DNA from: Flavivirga sp. 57AJ16
Lineage (GTDB): Bacteria > Bacteroidota > Bacteroidia > Flavobacteriales > Flavobacteriaceae
Assembly (NCBI RefSeq): GCF_028736925.1
Contig: NZ_JAQZAT010000003.1
Span: 248,001 to 312,000 of the forward strand
DNA length: 64,000 nt
Reading direction: 5' to 3'
Position 1 is the first letter of the stretch, and each line of letters opens with the position of its first letter. Shown piece by piece: positions 55,931-62,633 of the stretch. A model generated the notes under the pieces. The model did no database searches, was not told where the DNA came from, and saw nothing but the letters and a program-made list of their open reading frames with translations. Made by a program: the position numbers and the translations under genes.

Positions 55931-58183
55931 TCATAAATCAGTACCGCTTAATTGCCTATAAAAATTAATATATTGGGGATTCTGAGGATTCATTTCCAAT
56001 AACCTTGCGGCCATATTTTTCGCCTTCTCTATATCTTTATGCTTTGAATATAAATATGCCAGCGTGTATAACAAACTTTCATTTCGATGGTCTATTTTTA
56101 AACCATTAACCAATGCTTTTTCTGCCTCTTTAAAATTATTCATTTTATCATATAACAAACTTAAATTATAGTAGCACCTCATATTTTGAGGCATGTATAA
56201 TATGGCTTTTTTGAGGTTCTCAATAGCATCTTCGGTTCTATTTAATTCTGCTAGCAATAAAGCATAAGAGTAATAGGTTGGACCATATTCCGGTTCTTGT
56301 TCAATAATCGTTTTAAAAGCCTCTTCGGCTTCTGCATACTGTTGGTTCGTATAATAAAGATTGGCTAAATTGATTCTCACATTATTATTGATATTGTCTA
56401 TAGCCAAAGCACTTTCATAACCTTGAATAGCCTTTTGCAGATCGCCTTTTTTAAAAAAATGATTGGCACGTTTTACACGTCCACCAACAAAATCGGCATT
56501 GATATTCAAATAAGCTTCAAACTCTCTTTTAACGTTATGATAAGCATCTTTGTATTCTGTAGGGATTTGAAGTTCGTCCAAAGCACTTATAGCGAAAAAA
56601 GCCTTCACTCTAACCGATCGTTTATTATCCTTTAATAAAGGCAAAAAGTAGTTCACATAATCGCTCGCGTTAATTTCACTCAACACATCAATGGAAGCCC
56701 CTTTAACTAATGAAGATTCATCATTTAAAAAACTTAAAAGAGTATCCATAGACTCCGAAGTTAAATAATTACTCATAGCTCTTACCGCCGAAGCTCTTGC
56801 TATTTCAGGGTATATAGTGTCTTTGGCCAGTGTTTGTAAAGCAGTCATTCCATTTTCTGCTCCAGTGAGCCCTGGGGCTAATAGCTCTGAAAAATGTTTA
56901 TAATCGGGGACACCATATTGGGCTTTAAAATTTTCCCAAGCCCAATCGTCACTTTTATCCTTATGGCATTGAGTACATGCATTTGGCACATCATATTTAA
57001 GGCTTAAATCTGGGCGTGGAATTCTAAAACTATGATCGCGCCTAAAATCATTACCCATATAATATTTCCCTGACATATGGCAATTAATACATTGTGCTCC
57101 TTCCGAACCTGAATTATGAAAGTGATGTTTTGGTGTATCGTAAACCTCTGGAACATGACATTGAGCACACAAATTATTGCCTTTAAATTTAAGTTCAAGA
57201 GAATGTGCATCATGACAATTTGTACAGGTGACATCATTGTGATACATCTTACTTTGTACAAACGACCCATACACATAATCCTCATCCAAAATTTGACCAT
57301 CAGGATGGTAGATGCCTTCAGTAATTAATTGCGGGTAATAATGGTCGAGCACAGTCCCTTCGAAGTTGTAATTTCCAGAAAACTGTTCCCTTCTCATGTG
57401 GCATCTAGCACATTGATCAACCAATTCCTTTGGAGGTGTATCCAAAGTCATTTTCATTTTCCCGGAATTTCTGTAAGCGTCCCCTAGCCTATTAACATCG
57501 GTTACATGATCTTTCCCTGGGCCATGACAGGCTTCGCAACTCACATTAATTATTGAAAACTTAGTATCGTAGCTATGTGTTGCTTCGTTGTAATTTTCCC
57601 TTACGTTGGTCGAATGGCAATCAGAACACATATTGTTCCAATTTAATCCGCCTCGTGACCAATGCAACCATTCGGAATGTACTACTTTAAAGTCTGGATA
57701 TAAGTCAAACCATTTATTCTTTTCAGAATCCCAAGCAGTTCTTAAACACTGGTAATGCCCATTAGGAAATTTAACTATGTACTGTTGTAGTGGTGTTATT
57801 CCAAAAGTGTATTCAATTTTATAATCGTGTTTTTTTCCATCTGGTCCTTCAGTATTAACATAGTACTCCCCGTCTTTTTTAAAGAATTTTGATATAACGC
57901 CCTGACTTTTAAATGTGGTATTAAAGTTCGCCAAAACCGTAGAGTCAGAAACTGTTTGCATCGCTTTATCATGGTGAGACCCTTCCCATGATTTAAACTG
58001 GTCCGCATGGCATTTTTTACAAACTGCATCACCTAAAAAATGCGCATCCGGAATTTCATTGGCAGATATAAAAGCAGTATCATTATGGTCAATATACCCA
58101 GCCTTTAATTTTTCCTTACACGAAAAAGTGATTATTATATAAGTTAATAACAGACCAATCGCCTTAGGACTGATGTTTTCCAT
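55931..58183 (-). CDS. Octaheme c-type cytochrome lipoprotein with HEAT-like and TPR repeats
   Basis: 750 residues with a lipoprotein signal (LLLTYIIITFSC, Cys22). Eight CxxCH heme motifs start at residues 55, 186, 216, 258, 320, 339, 365 and 403, in a layout like cytochrome c554-type multiheme proteins. Then come helical HEAT-like repeats (about 430-545: LTSESMDTLLSFLNDESSLVKGAS, RSVRVKAFFAISAL) and four or more TPR units (about 560-745). It would carry electrons at the outer face of a membrane and hold a partner through the TPRs. Whether it is a reductase, an oxidase or only a carrier cannot be told. No cytochrome maturation or quinol oxidoreductase genes are in the window. Confidence 0.88.
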   Translation of the reverse strand: MENISPKAIGLLLTYIIITFSCKEKLKAGYIDHNDTAFISANEIPDAHFLGDAVCKKCHADQFKSWEGSHHDKAMQTVSDSTVLANFNTTFKSQGVISKFFKKDGEYYVNTEGPDGKKHDYKIEYTFGITPLQQYIVKFPNGHYQCLRTAWDSEKNKWFDLYPDFKVVHSEWLHWSRGGLNWNNMCSDCHSTNVRENYNEATHSYDTKFSIINVSCEACHGPGKDHVTDVNRLGDAYRNSGKMKMTLDTPPKELVDQCARCHMRREQFSGNYNFEGTVLDHYYPQLITEGIYHPDGQILDEDYVYGSFVQSKMYHNDVTCTNCHDAHSLELKFKGNNLCAQCHVPEVYDTPKHHFHNSGSEGAQCINCHMSGKYYMGNDFRRDHSFRIPRPDLSLKYDVPNACTQCHKDKSDDWAWENFKAQYGVPDYKHFSELLAPGLTGAENGMTALQTLAKDTIYPEIARASAVRAMSNYLTSESMDTLLSFLNDESSLVKGASIDVLSEINASDYVNYFLPLLKDNKRSVRVKAFFAISALDELQIPTEYKDAYHNVKREFEAYLNINADFVGGRVKRANHFFKKGDLQKAIQGYESALAIDNINNNVRINLANLYYTNQQYAEAEEAFKTIIEQEPEYGPTYYSYALLLAELNRTEDAIENLKKAILYMPQNMRCYYNLSLLYDKMNNFKEAEKALVNGLKIDHRNESLLYTLAYLYSKHKDIEKAKNMAARLLEMNPQNPQYINFYRQLSGTDL

Positions 58184-58205
58184 ATTTTATATTTCTTATT
58201 GCACA

Positions 58206-58224
58206 AAAAGTGTTTCACACTTTT
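58206..58224. promoter_or_regulatory. AAAAGTGT-TTC-ACACTTTT palindrome upstream of the octaheme gene
   Basis: Perfect 8-base arms around TTC, 22 bases before the cytochrome ATG. The position suits a repressor site or a leader hairpin. No known regulator consensus is matched with certainty. Confidence 0.35.
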
Positions 58225-58674
58225 GAAGCAGGTATAGGGGTTCCAAAAGTAAACAAAAAATGGGCCATCCTTTTTTGTCTATATAGTAAGCCCATTCGAT
58301 CTTATCTGCGAACCCCTTAAAACAGCGAATAAATCTGAATTGATAAATTCCTTATTTTTATATACCACCAAATCTAATAATTTAAGCACATTAATTCAAA
58401 CGGTTAAACTACTAAATTGGTACAGGTCTAGGCATTATATTATTGCTGAACCGATGGGCCCATTGTCTATTTTTAAATGATTCTTTAAATGGCAGGGCCT
58501 TGAAAAAATAAGATTTAGGAATCCAGGATACAAAACTGGAAAGTGATTGGACGATTCGTAAATTGATCATTATCCAAATGATGCCACCATTGAAGATTCC
58601 ACAAATTTATCATGCTGGTTTTGCTTAAAAAGAAAATAGAAAACAAAGTGTGAACTAATAAATAGTTATACCAA
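58225..58674. other. Intergenic stretch without a recognised gene
   Basis: About 450 bases of AT-rich sequence between the octaheme promoter region and the terminator at 58675. No frame shows family resemblance. Confidence 0.4.
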
Positions 58675-58711
58675 TAAAAAAGCCTGAACAGTGGTATTAC
58701 TGTTCAGGCTC
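58675..58711 (-). terminator. Intrinsic terminator of the small membrane protein gene
   Basis: On the minus strand AGCCTGAACAG and its complement form a perfect 11-base stem (58700-58710 with 58681-58691), with an 8-base loop. A run of T follows on the minus strand. Confidence 0.8.
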
Positions 58712-58778
58712 AAATAATTTTAACTCTAAATAATTTATACAGCCTACTTAATTAGCACTTGTTAGGTGTTATTTTTAA

Positions 58779-59048
58779 TTAACTTACTTTTTGCTTCTCC
58801 TTCATTTTTTCCAACAACATAAGCTCATGTTTAATTTCTTCGCTTCGCTTATTATACTTTCGAAACTTCTCATCGCGCTCTTCTTGATTTTTAATCTTTT
58901 CTTGACGTCTTAATTCTTCTTTACGAGCTTCTCTTTTCTTCTCTTTGTTAAACTTTATTTTCTCCATAGCTACAGATAAGTATGAGTAACCATACATACT
59001 TAAAAACAATAATGCAACTATACCTAATATTACGTAACCGTTTTCCAT
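58779..59048 (-). CDS. Small membrane-anchored coiled-coil protein
   Basis: 89 residues: one N-terminal membrane helix (about 5-24: YVILGIVALLFLSMYGYSYL), then a long, highly charged Lys/Glu/Arg helix (about 33-85) likely to form a coiled coil in the cytoplasm. It has its own terminator downstream. No family is recognised. Such short anchors may organise partner proteins, but nothing here shows which. Confidence 0.65.
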   Translation of the reverse strand: MENGYVILGIVALLFLSMYGYSYLSVAMEKIKFNKEKKREARKEELRRQEKIKNQEERDEKFRKYNKRSEEIKHELMLLEKMKEKQKVS

Positions 59049-59432
59049 TTTTTTTAAATAAACAATAAAACCTTATAAAATAGTTGAAACCTTAAAAAAA
59101 AGCTATTTTTCTTAATGAAACATCAAAATCTTATATAAATATAAATAAAATGGTTCCTCTCTTAAAAATAAAAAAGGTAAAGTACTCAAAAAGTAGTTGA
59201 ATGATCTAATAATACCAAATGAATTTTAAAATGACAGGTAATAAATTTGAATTATATTTTCTTTAGATGTGATAAAAAACATATGCATAGCCTAGTTATG
59301 GTTATGCTTTTTTATTGAAATTTAATGGAAATAGTAATCGAAGATTCATGAACACCTATTTTTAAAATAAATGATGGTGAGCTAAACAAATTATAGGGGT
59401 TGTTTTGAGTCATAATTGGTATTAGATACCTT
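59049..59432. other. Intergenic gap holding a bidirectional terminator
   Basis: 384 bases. Apart from the hairpin at 59285-59313 no gene or repeat is seen. Confidence 0.5.
59275..59313 (-). terminator. Terminator hairpin downstream of the rhodanese genes
   Basis: The arms GCATAGCC (59285-59292) and GGTTATGC (59300-59307) pair with one G-T, with a 7-base loop. There is a T run on the plus side and, a few bases further on, one on the minus side. It most likely ends the leftward rhodanese transcript. Confidence 0.6.
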
Positions 59433-59831
59433 TTAATGAAGCTTTATTTCAAACCCTTCTTTTTCCCATCTTGTAATGCCTCCTCTCAAATCGTATATTT
59501 CCGTAAAGCCAGCGTTAAGTAATTTTCTACCACTTTTTGCACTACGCCCTCCCGATTTACAGTACAAAATAACAGGTTTCGTTTTGTCTAATTTTTCGAT
59601 ATCTGAATCGAAAGTAGCAGAAAACAAATCTATATTCTGTGCCCCCTCTATATGACCGCCTTTAAACTCTTTAGGAGTTCTAACATCTATAAGCAGCATG
59701 GCGTTTTCAATTAAAAGTGCTTGTACCTCTTTGGGAGAAACGGTTTTTACCACGCCTTTAGACGGAGCCTGTTTGCAACAAATCATGCCTAAGTTAAAAA
59801 CGGAGCATAAAAGCAGTATGAATCGCTTCAT
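59433..59831 (-). CDS. Rhodanese-like sulfurtransferase, exported lipoprotein
   Basis: 132 residues with a lipoprotein signal (NLGMICCKQ). A single rhodanese domain follows: LLIDVRTPKEFKGGHIEGAQNID and the active-site loop YCKSGGRSAKSG with Cys91. It would handle sulfane sulfur outside the cytoplasm. It begins 10 bases after the end of the second rhodanese gene, so the two are probably co-transcribed. Confidence 0.9.
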   Translation of the reverse strand: MKRFILLLCSVFNLGMICCKQAPSKGVVKTVSPKEVQALLIENAMLLIDVRTPKEFKGGHIEGAQNIDLFSATFDSDIEKLDKTKPVILYCKSGGRSAKSGRKLLNAGFTEIYDLRGGITRWEKEGFEIKLH

Positions 59832-59841
59832 CTATGTACTA

Positions 59842-60159
59842 TTAACTTAAATCGACTAAATCACCTTCCCACTCCAAAATACCTCCTTCAAGATTATAAG
59901 CATTCTCAAATCCCAACTCATCCATGATAGCACATGCCTGTCCACTTCTATTACCAGAACGGCAGTAAACATAATAATTTTTACTTTTGTCCAAGGCTTC
60001 TATTTCTGAAATAAACGCTTGTCCTTGGTATATATCAATGTGTATGGCATTAGGTATAATCCCATCAGCAACTTCTGCATCAGTCCTTACATCTAATACT
60101 ACGGCATTACTATCATCTGCCAATTGTGACGCCCATTCTTCTTGTGTTAAATCTTCCAT
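59842..60159 (-). CDS. Rhodanese-like sulfurtransferase, cytoplasmic
   Basis: 105 residues, no signal peptide, one rhodanese domain: VVLDVRTDAEVADGIIPNAIHIDI and active loop YCRSGNRSGQA with Cys66, ending NLEGGILEWEG. It pairs with the exported rhodanese directly downstream. Possible roles are persulfide handling or thiol repair; the exact substrate is unknown. Confidence 0.9.
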   Translation of the reverse strand: MEDLTQEEWASQLADDSNAVVLDVRTDAEVADGIIPNAIHIDIYQGQAFISEIEALDKSKNYYVYCRSGNRSGQACAIMDELGFENAYNLEGGILEWEGDLVDLS

Positions 60160-60288
60160 TTTTTGTATAATATAATGTGTGTATACAAAATTAATACATC
60201 TAAAACTATAGACGAAAAAAAATCCGAAATATTACACTTCAGATTTTTATATAAACATCTTCTTTTTAACGTATTTAAACTTTTTGTA

Positions 60289-60912
60289 TCATGCTTTAAT
60301 CGCGCAACCAATAGCCTTGGTTTCTGTTTGTTTAACTTCCTTTCCTGCTAAAAGAGCGTCAACAGCATGCTCTACATACTTCGTCTTTACCGCTGAAGCA
60401 TCTTTATAATTATCATCTATGGCTCCAATGTATTTTACAACATTACCGCCATCTGCTTTTTGTAATAAAAATACATGTGGTGTTTTTGTAGCGCCATATT
60501 TAGGATATACTTTTTGTTCTTTATCGATTAAATAAGGAAAAGTAAACCCTTTACTTTTTGCTCGAGTTTTCATAGCTTCCATATTATCCCCTGGTTTAGC
60601 ATCCGTATTGTTTGGCATAATAGCTATTACCGGATAACCTTTAGAAGCGTACTTTTCATTTAAAGCCATAATTCTATCTTCATACATAACGGCATATGGA
60701 CAGGTGTTACAAGTAAATATCACAATAAACCCCTTTGCATCTTTATAATCTGATAACGACACCATTTTACCATCTATATTTTTAAGCGAAAAGTCTTCTG
60801 CAACATCACCAATTTTATATCCGTCCTTTATAGTATTTTTTTCATGCATCGCAAAAGCACTAACAAAAAGCGCTATGAATGCTACTAAAATTATTCGAAC
60901 TGTTTTTTTCAT
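60289..60912 (-). CDS. Thioredoxin-fold (AhpC/TSA-type) exported protein
   Basis: 207 residues with an N-terminal signal (RIILVAFIALFVSAFA). The thioredoxin/peroxiredoxin fold shows DFSLKNIDGKMVSL, FIVIFTCNTCPYAVMYEDRI with a CxxC pair (Cys68, Cys71) and GATKTPHVFLLQK with the cis-Pro. It is probably a periplasmic thiol-disulfide or peroxide-handling protein. It is in line with the two rhodaneses downstream and the TlpA-like gene upstream, forming a small redox/sulfur group. Confidence 0.85.
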   Translation of the reverse strand: MKKTVRIILVAFIALFVSAFAMHEKNTIKDGYKIGDVAEDFSLKNIDGKMVSLSDYKDAKGFIVIFTCNTCPYAVMYEDRIMALNEKYASKGYPVIAIMPNNTDAKPGDNMEAMKTRAKSKGFTFPYLIDKEQKVYPKYGATKTPHVFLLQKADGGNVVKYIGAIDDNYKDASAVKTKYVEHAVDALLAGKEVKQTETKAIGCAIKA

Positions 60913-60930
60913 AGGTTTATTTTTATTGTT

Positions 60931-61105
60931 TTAGAGGTCATATGGAACGCCTTGATAATCATCATCGTGTGCGAAAGCAATTCTCTTGGGCGTTTCATTT
61001 ATTTAAAATTTGTAATTAATTTTTCAGCTAACGTTCTGGTTATACCTTTTGTCTCGGTTGTTCTAAACGTTTGTCCGTCATATGCCCATTGTGGGCTTTC
61101 ATTAT
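60931..61105 (-). pseudogene. Short frameshifted coding remnant between the two thioredoxin-fold genes
   Basis: Two open stretches on the minus strand read like the end of one protein. The first (60999-61105) gives ESPQWAYDGQTF and GITRTLAEKLI and stops near 61000. The second (60931-61002) continues in another frame as ETPKRIAFAHDDYQGVPYDL and then stops. Together they look like a C-terminal fragment of some 55 residues with one frameshift, its start lost. I do not recognise the family. Confidence 0.4.
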
Positions 61106-61107
61106 AT

Positions 61108-61653
61108 TTAATTTAAAAAATGTTTAACTTCTGCTTCTAAACCCTCATAAGTAAATGATTTTTCAAAAAATTTTTTGCTATCATTTTTATATATAATAGT
61201 TGCCGGTATAGATCCCGACCAATCTTTATTTACTTTTGGTATCCATGAATTCATATCCACATCATCCAAGGCGATTACTTTAGATTTTAATTTTCTTTTT
61301 TTTATAAACGGCTTTAGTTTGGATTCATATAAATGCGGAAAATCTAAACTTACCAGAATAACCTCGACATTTTTATCTCTATATTGTGAATTTAATTTCT
61401 CAAAATACGGCAGCTCTTTCACACAAGGTGCGCACCATGTAGCCCAAAAATTAATGACATAAATTTTATCATCTTTCTTATTCAAAAATTTTTCAAAGCC
61501 GTTATAATTGTAAACCTCTAATACAACATCGCTCGAATTCATTTTATCGTTAACTTCATGCTTAGTCATGTCGTGGTTATCTGCAACCCTTTTTTTCTCA
61601 TGCTTGCAACCTGTTATTATCAATATTGCAACAATTAATAGTTTTAATTTCAT
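61108..61653 (-). CDS. TlpA-like thiol-disulfide oxidoreductase (lipoprotein)
   Basis: 181 residues from the ATG at 61653, which places the lipoprotein signal (LLIVAILIITGC, Cys16) correctly; the longer frame from 61701 runs into the divergent trp promoter area. It has a thioredoxin domain with the active site FWATWCAPCVKELP (Cys74, Cys77) and SIPATIIYK with the cis-Pro. It reduces or exchanges disulfides in the periplasm. It is divergent from the trp leader and in line with the redox group downstream. Confidence 0.9.
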   Translation of the reverse strand: MKLKLLIVAILIITGCKHEKKRVADNHDMTKHEVNDKMNSSDVVLEVYNYNGFEKFLNKKDDKIYVINFWATWCAPCVKELPYFEKLNSQYRDKNVEVILVSLDFPHLYESKLKPFIKKRKLKSKVIALDDVDMNSWIPKVNKDWSGSIPATIIYKNDSKKFFEKSFTYEGLEAEVKHFLN

Positions 61654-61729
61654 AACTTTAAATTTAATTAATACTTTGATGTCTATATTATAGTTTAACA
61701 AACTTTTATATAAAAAATGTTTTAAACTA

Positions 61730-61760
61730 TTGCGTATTTATATTTTCATTTCTATATTTG
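61730..61760 (+). promoter_or_regulatory. trp operon promoter (TTG ... TATATTTG)
   Basis: A -33 TTG (61730-61732) and a -7 box TATATTTG (61753-61760) are separated by 20 bases, matching the Bacteroidota pattern. The leader peptide ATG follows 20 bases later. Confidence 0.75.
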
Positions 61761-61779
61761 AACCAACAAAAAAGTAAAA

Positions 61780-61836
61780 ATGTATCAAATTTTAAATAAT
61801 ACTTGGTGGTGGAGCTTCAGAAACTTATGTTCGTGA
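61780..61836 (+). CDS. trpL: trp operon leader peptide
   Basis: An 18-codon frame, MYQILNNTWWWSFRNLCS, with three tryptophan codons in a row (61804-61812). It lies between a well-formed promoter and a strong hairpin, with the trpE gene further on. This is the classic layout of a transcription-attenuation leader: ribosome stalling at the Trp codons reports on charged tRNA-Trp. The stop codon (61834-61836) lies inside the segment that can pair with the terminator (61831-61837 with 61885-61891). A ribosome finishing the peptide would therefore mask the antiterminator. Confidence 0.88.
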   Translation: MYQILNNTWWWSFRNLCS

Positions 61837-61891
61837 AGGAAACCTAGTATATTTAAAACTTAAAATATCAAAAAAGGCTTGTCATTCACGA
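61831..61891 (+). promoter_or_regulatory. Candidate trp antiterminator pairing
   Basis: TCGTGAA (61831-61837) is complementary to TTCACGA (61885-61891), which is the loop and first bases of the 3' arm of the terminator hairpin. The two foldings exclude each other. The pairing is seen in sequence; the switching is inferred from the known logic of trp attenuators. Confidence 0.6.
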
Positions 61892-61906
61892 CAAGCCTTT
61901 TTTAAT
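61870..61906 (+). terminator. trp attenuator terminator
   Basis: A perfect 14-base stem (AAAAAAGGCTTGTC 61870-61883 with its complement 61890-61903), a 6-base loop and a T run. It lies 33 bases after the leader peptide stop. Confidence 0.88.
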
Positions 61907-61989
61907 GCTTATTTTTGGTCATTTCCGCGAAGGCGAAAATCGTATTAAATGGAAAAATGAATGTCTAGTGAAAAAATATATTATATCTA

Positions 61990-62115
61990 TATCATGTCGA
62001 ATAAAAAAAATGGCATTGAAGTGGTTTAAACTTTTTTGATTGAAGCGAAAAATAGTGATTTTATTCCCAAATGAATGCTTTTTTGCACTGCATAGCATCG
62101 CTACGGAGTAATAAA
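61990..62115 (+). pseudogene. 3'-end remnant of an older GIY-YIG gene copy
   Basis: The coding-strand pattern (TTTAAACTTTTTTGATTGAAGCG, then TTTGCACTGCATAGCATCGCTACGGAG, both shown here only in part) parallels the end of the downstream copy (near 62420-62505: ACTTTTTGGATTTAAGCG, GAGTTGCATAGCAGAGCTACGGA). The upstream stretch is thus a diverged copy of the same tail, with stops and without the nuclease domain. Confidence 0.55.
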
Positions 62116-62125
62116 AAGATAAAAT

Positions 62126-62558
62126 ATGGGGATAAAAGGACATTTTGCAGCCAATTATAAAAAGTTTAAACCACTTCATTATATACATTGGTATGTCTGG
62201 AAATTTAAAAAATAGAATTTATCAACATAGAAATAAATATAGTAAAGGCTTCACAAGTAAATATGGATTAGACAAACTCGTTTACTATGAAAAATTCAAA
62301 TTACCGAGTGATGCTATTAAAAGAGAAAAACAGATAAAAAAATGGCATAGAGACTGGAAGATTAATTTAATTAATGATTTTAATCCAGATTGGAACGATT
62401 TAAGTTTTTTTTTAATGAACTCATTTAGACTTTTTGGATTTAAGCGAAAATTAGAAGTTTTTGGCTCTGTTGAAGACTTTTTTGAGTTGCATAGCAGAGC
62501 TACGGAAGAAAAAAAAGACAAAAGCAGAGTTGAAAACAGCCATTTTTTAGCAAATTGA
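62126..62558 (+). pseudogene. GIY-YIG endonuclease-like gene with damaged N-terminus
   Basis: The small GIY-YIG family is clear from YIGMSGNLKNRIYQHRNKY, GFTSKYGLDKLVYYEKF and AIKREKQIKKWHRDWKINLI (the typical catalytic Arg, Tyr and Glu/Lys region). The first GIY-type strand is not in frame. From ATG 62126 the frame gives MGIKGHF...KPLHYI, and a one-base shift near 62180 is needed to join YIGMSG. The open frame only begins at a TTG (62145). The tail after about residue 95 is low in conservation and recurs upstream. Probably a recent pseudogene, unless a short form is made. Confidence 0.65.
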
Positions 62559-62633
62559 AAAAGCCTAAATGAGTTCAATAACAAAACTGATTAATAAAAT
62601 TTCCGCCTTCGCGGAAAAGACATAGAATTATTT

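Larger units (their letters stand above)
61918..62621. mobile_element. GIY-YIG repeat element inserted between trp attenuator and trpE
   Basis: About 704 bases bounded by terminal inverted repeats: GTC[A/T]TTTCCGCGAAGGCG at 61918-61935 and its complement at 62604-62621, 17 of 18 matching. Inside lie the tail of one GIY-YIG gene copy (about 61990-62115) and a second, nearly full copy (62126-62558). A perfect 20-base inverted pair lies at 62017-62036 and 62159-62178. The right end is 12 bases before the trpE ATG. It appears to have split the leader from the structural gene without removing either. No transposase is encoded, so it would be a non-autonomous or endonuclease-associated repeat. Confidence 0.75.

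Noticed and set aside
61919-62188. Minus-strand 89-codon frame inside the element near trpE
   Set aside because: It is the reverse of the GIY-YIG tail remnant, and its likeness to the frame at 62285-62584 comes from the tail duplication on the other strand.
62285-62584. Minus-strand 99-codon frame
   Set aside because: Antisense to the GIY-YIG gene, with no family features of its own.
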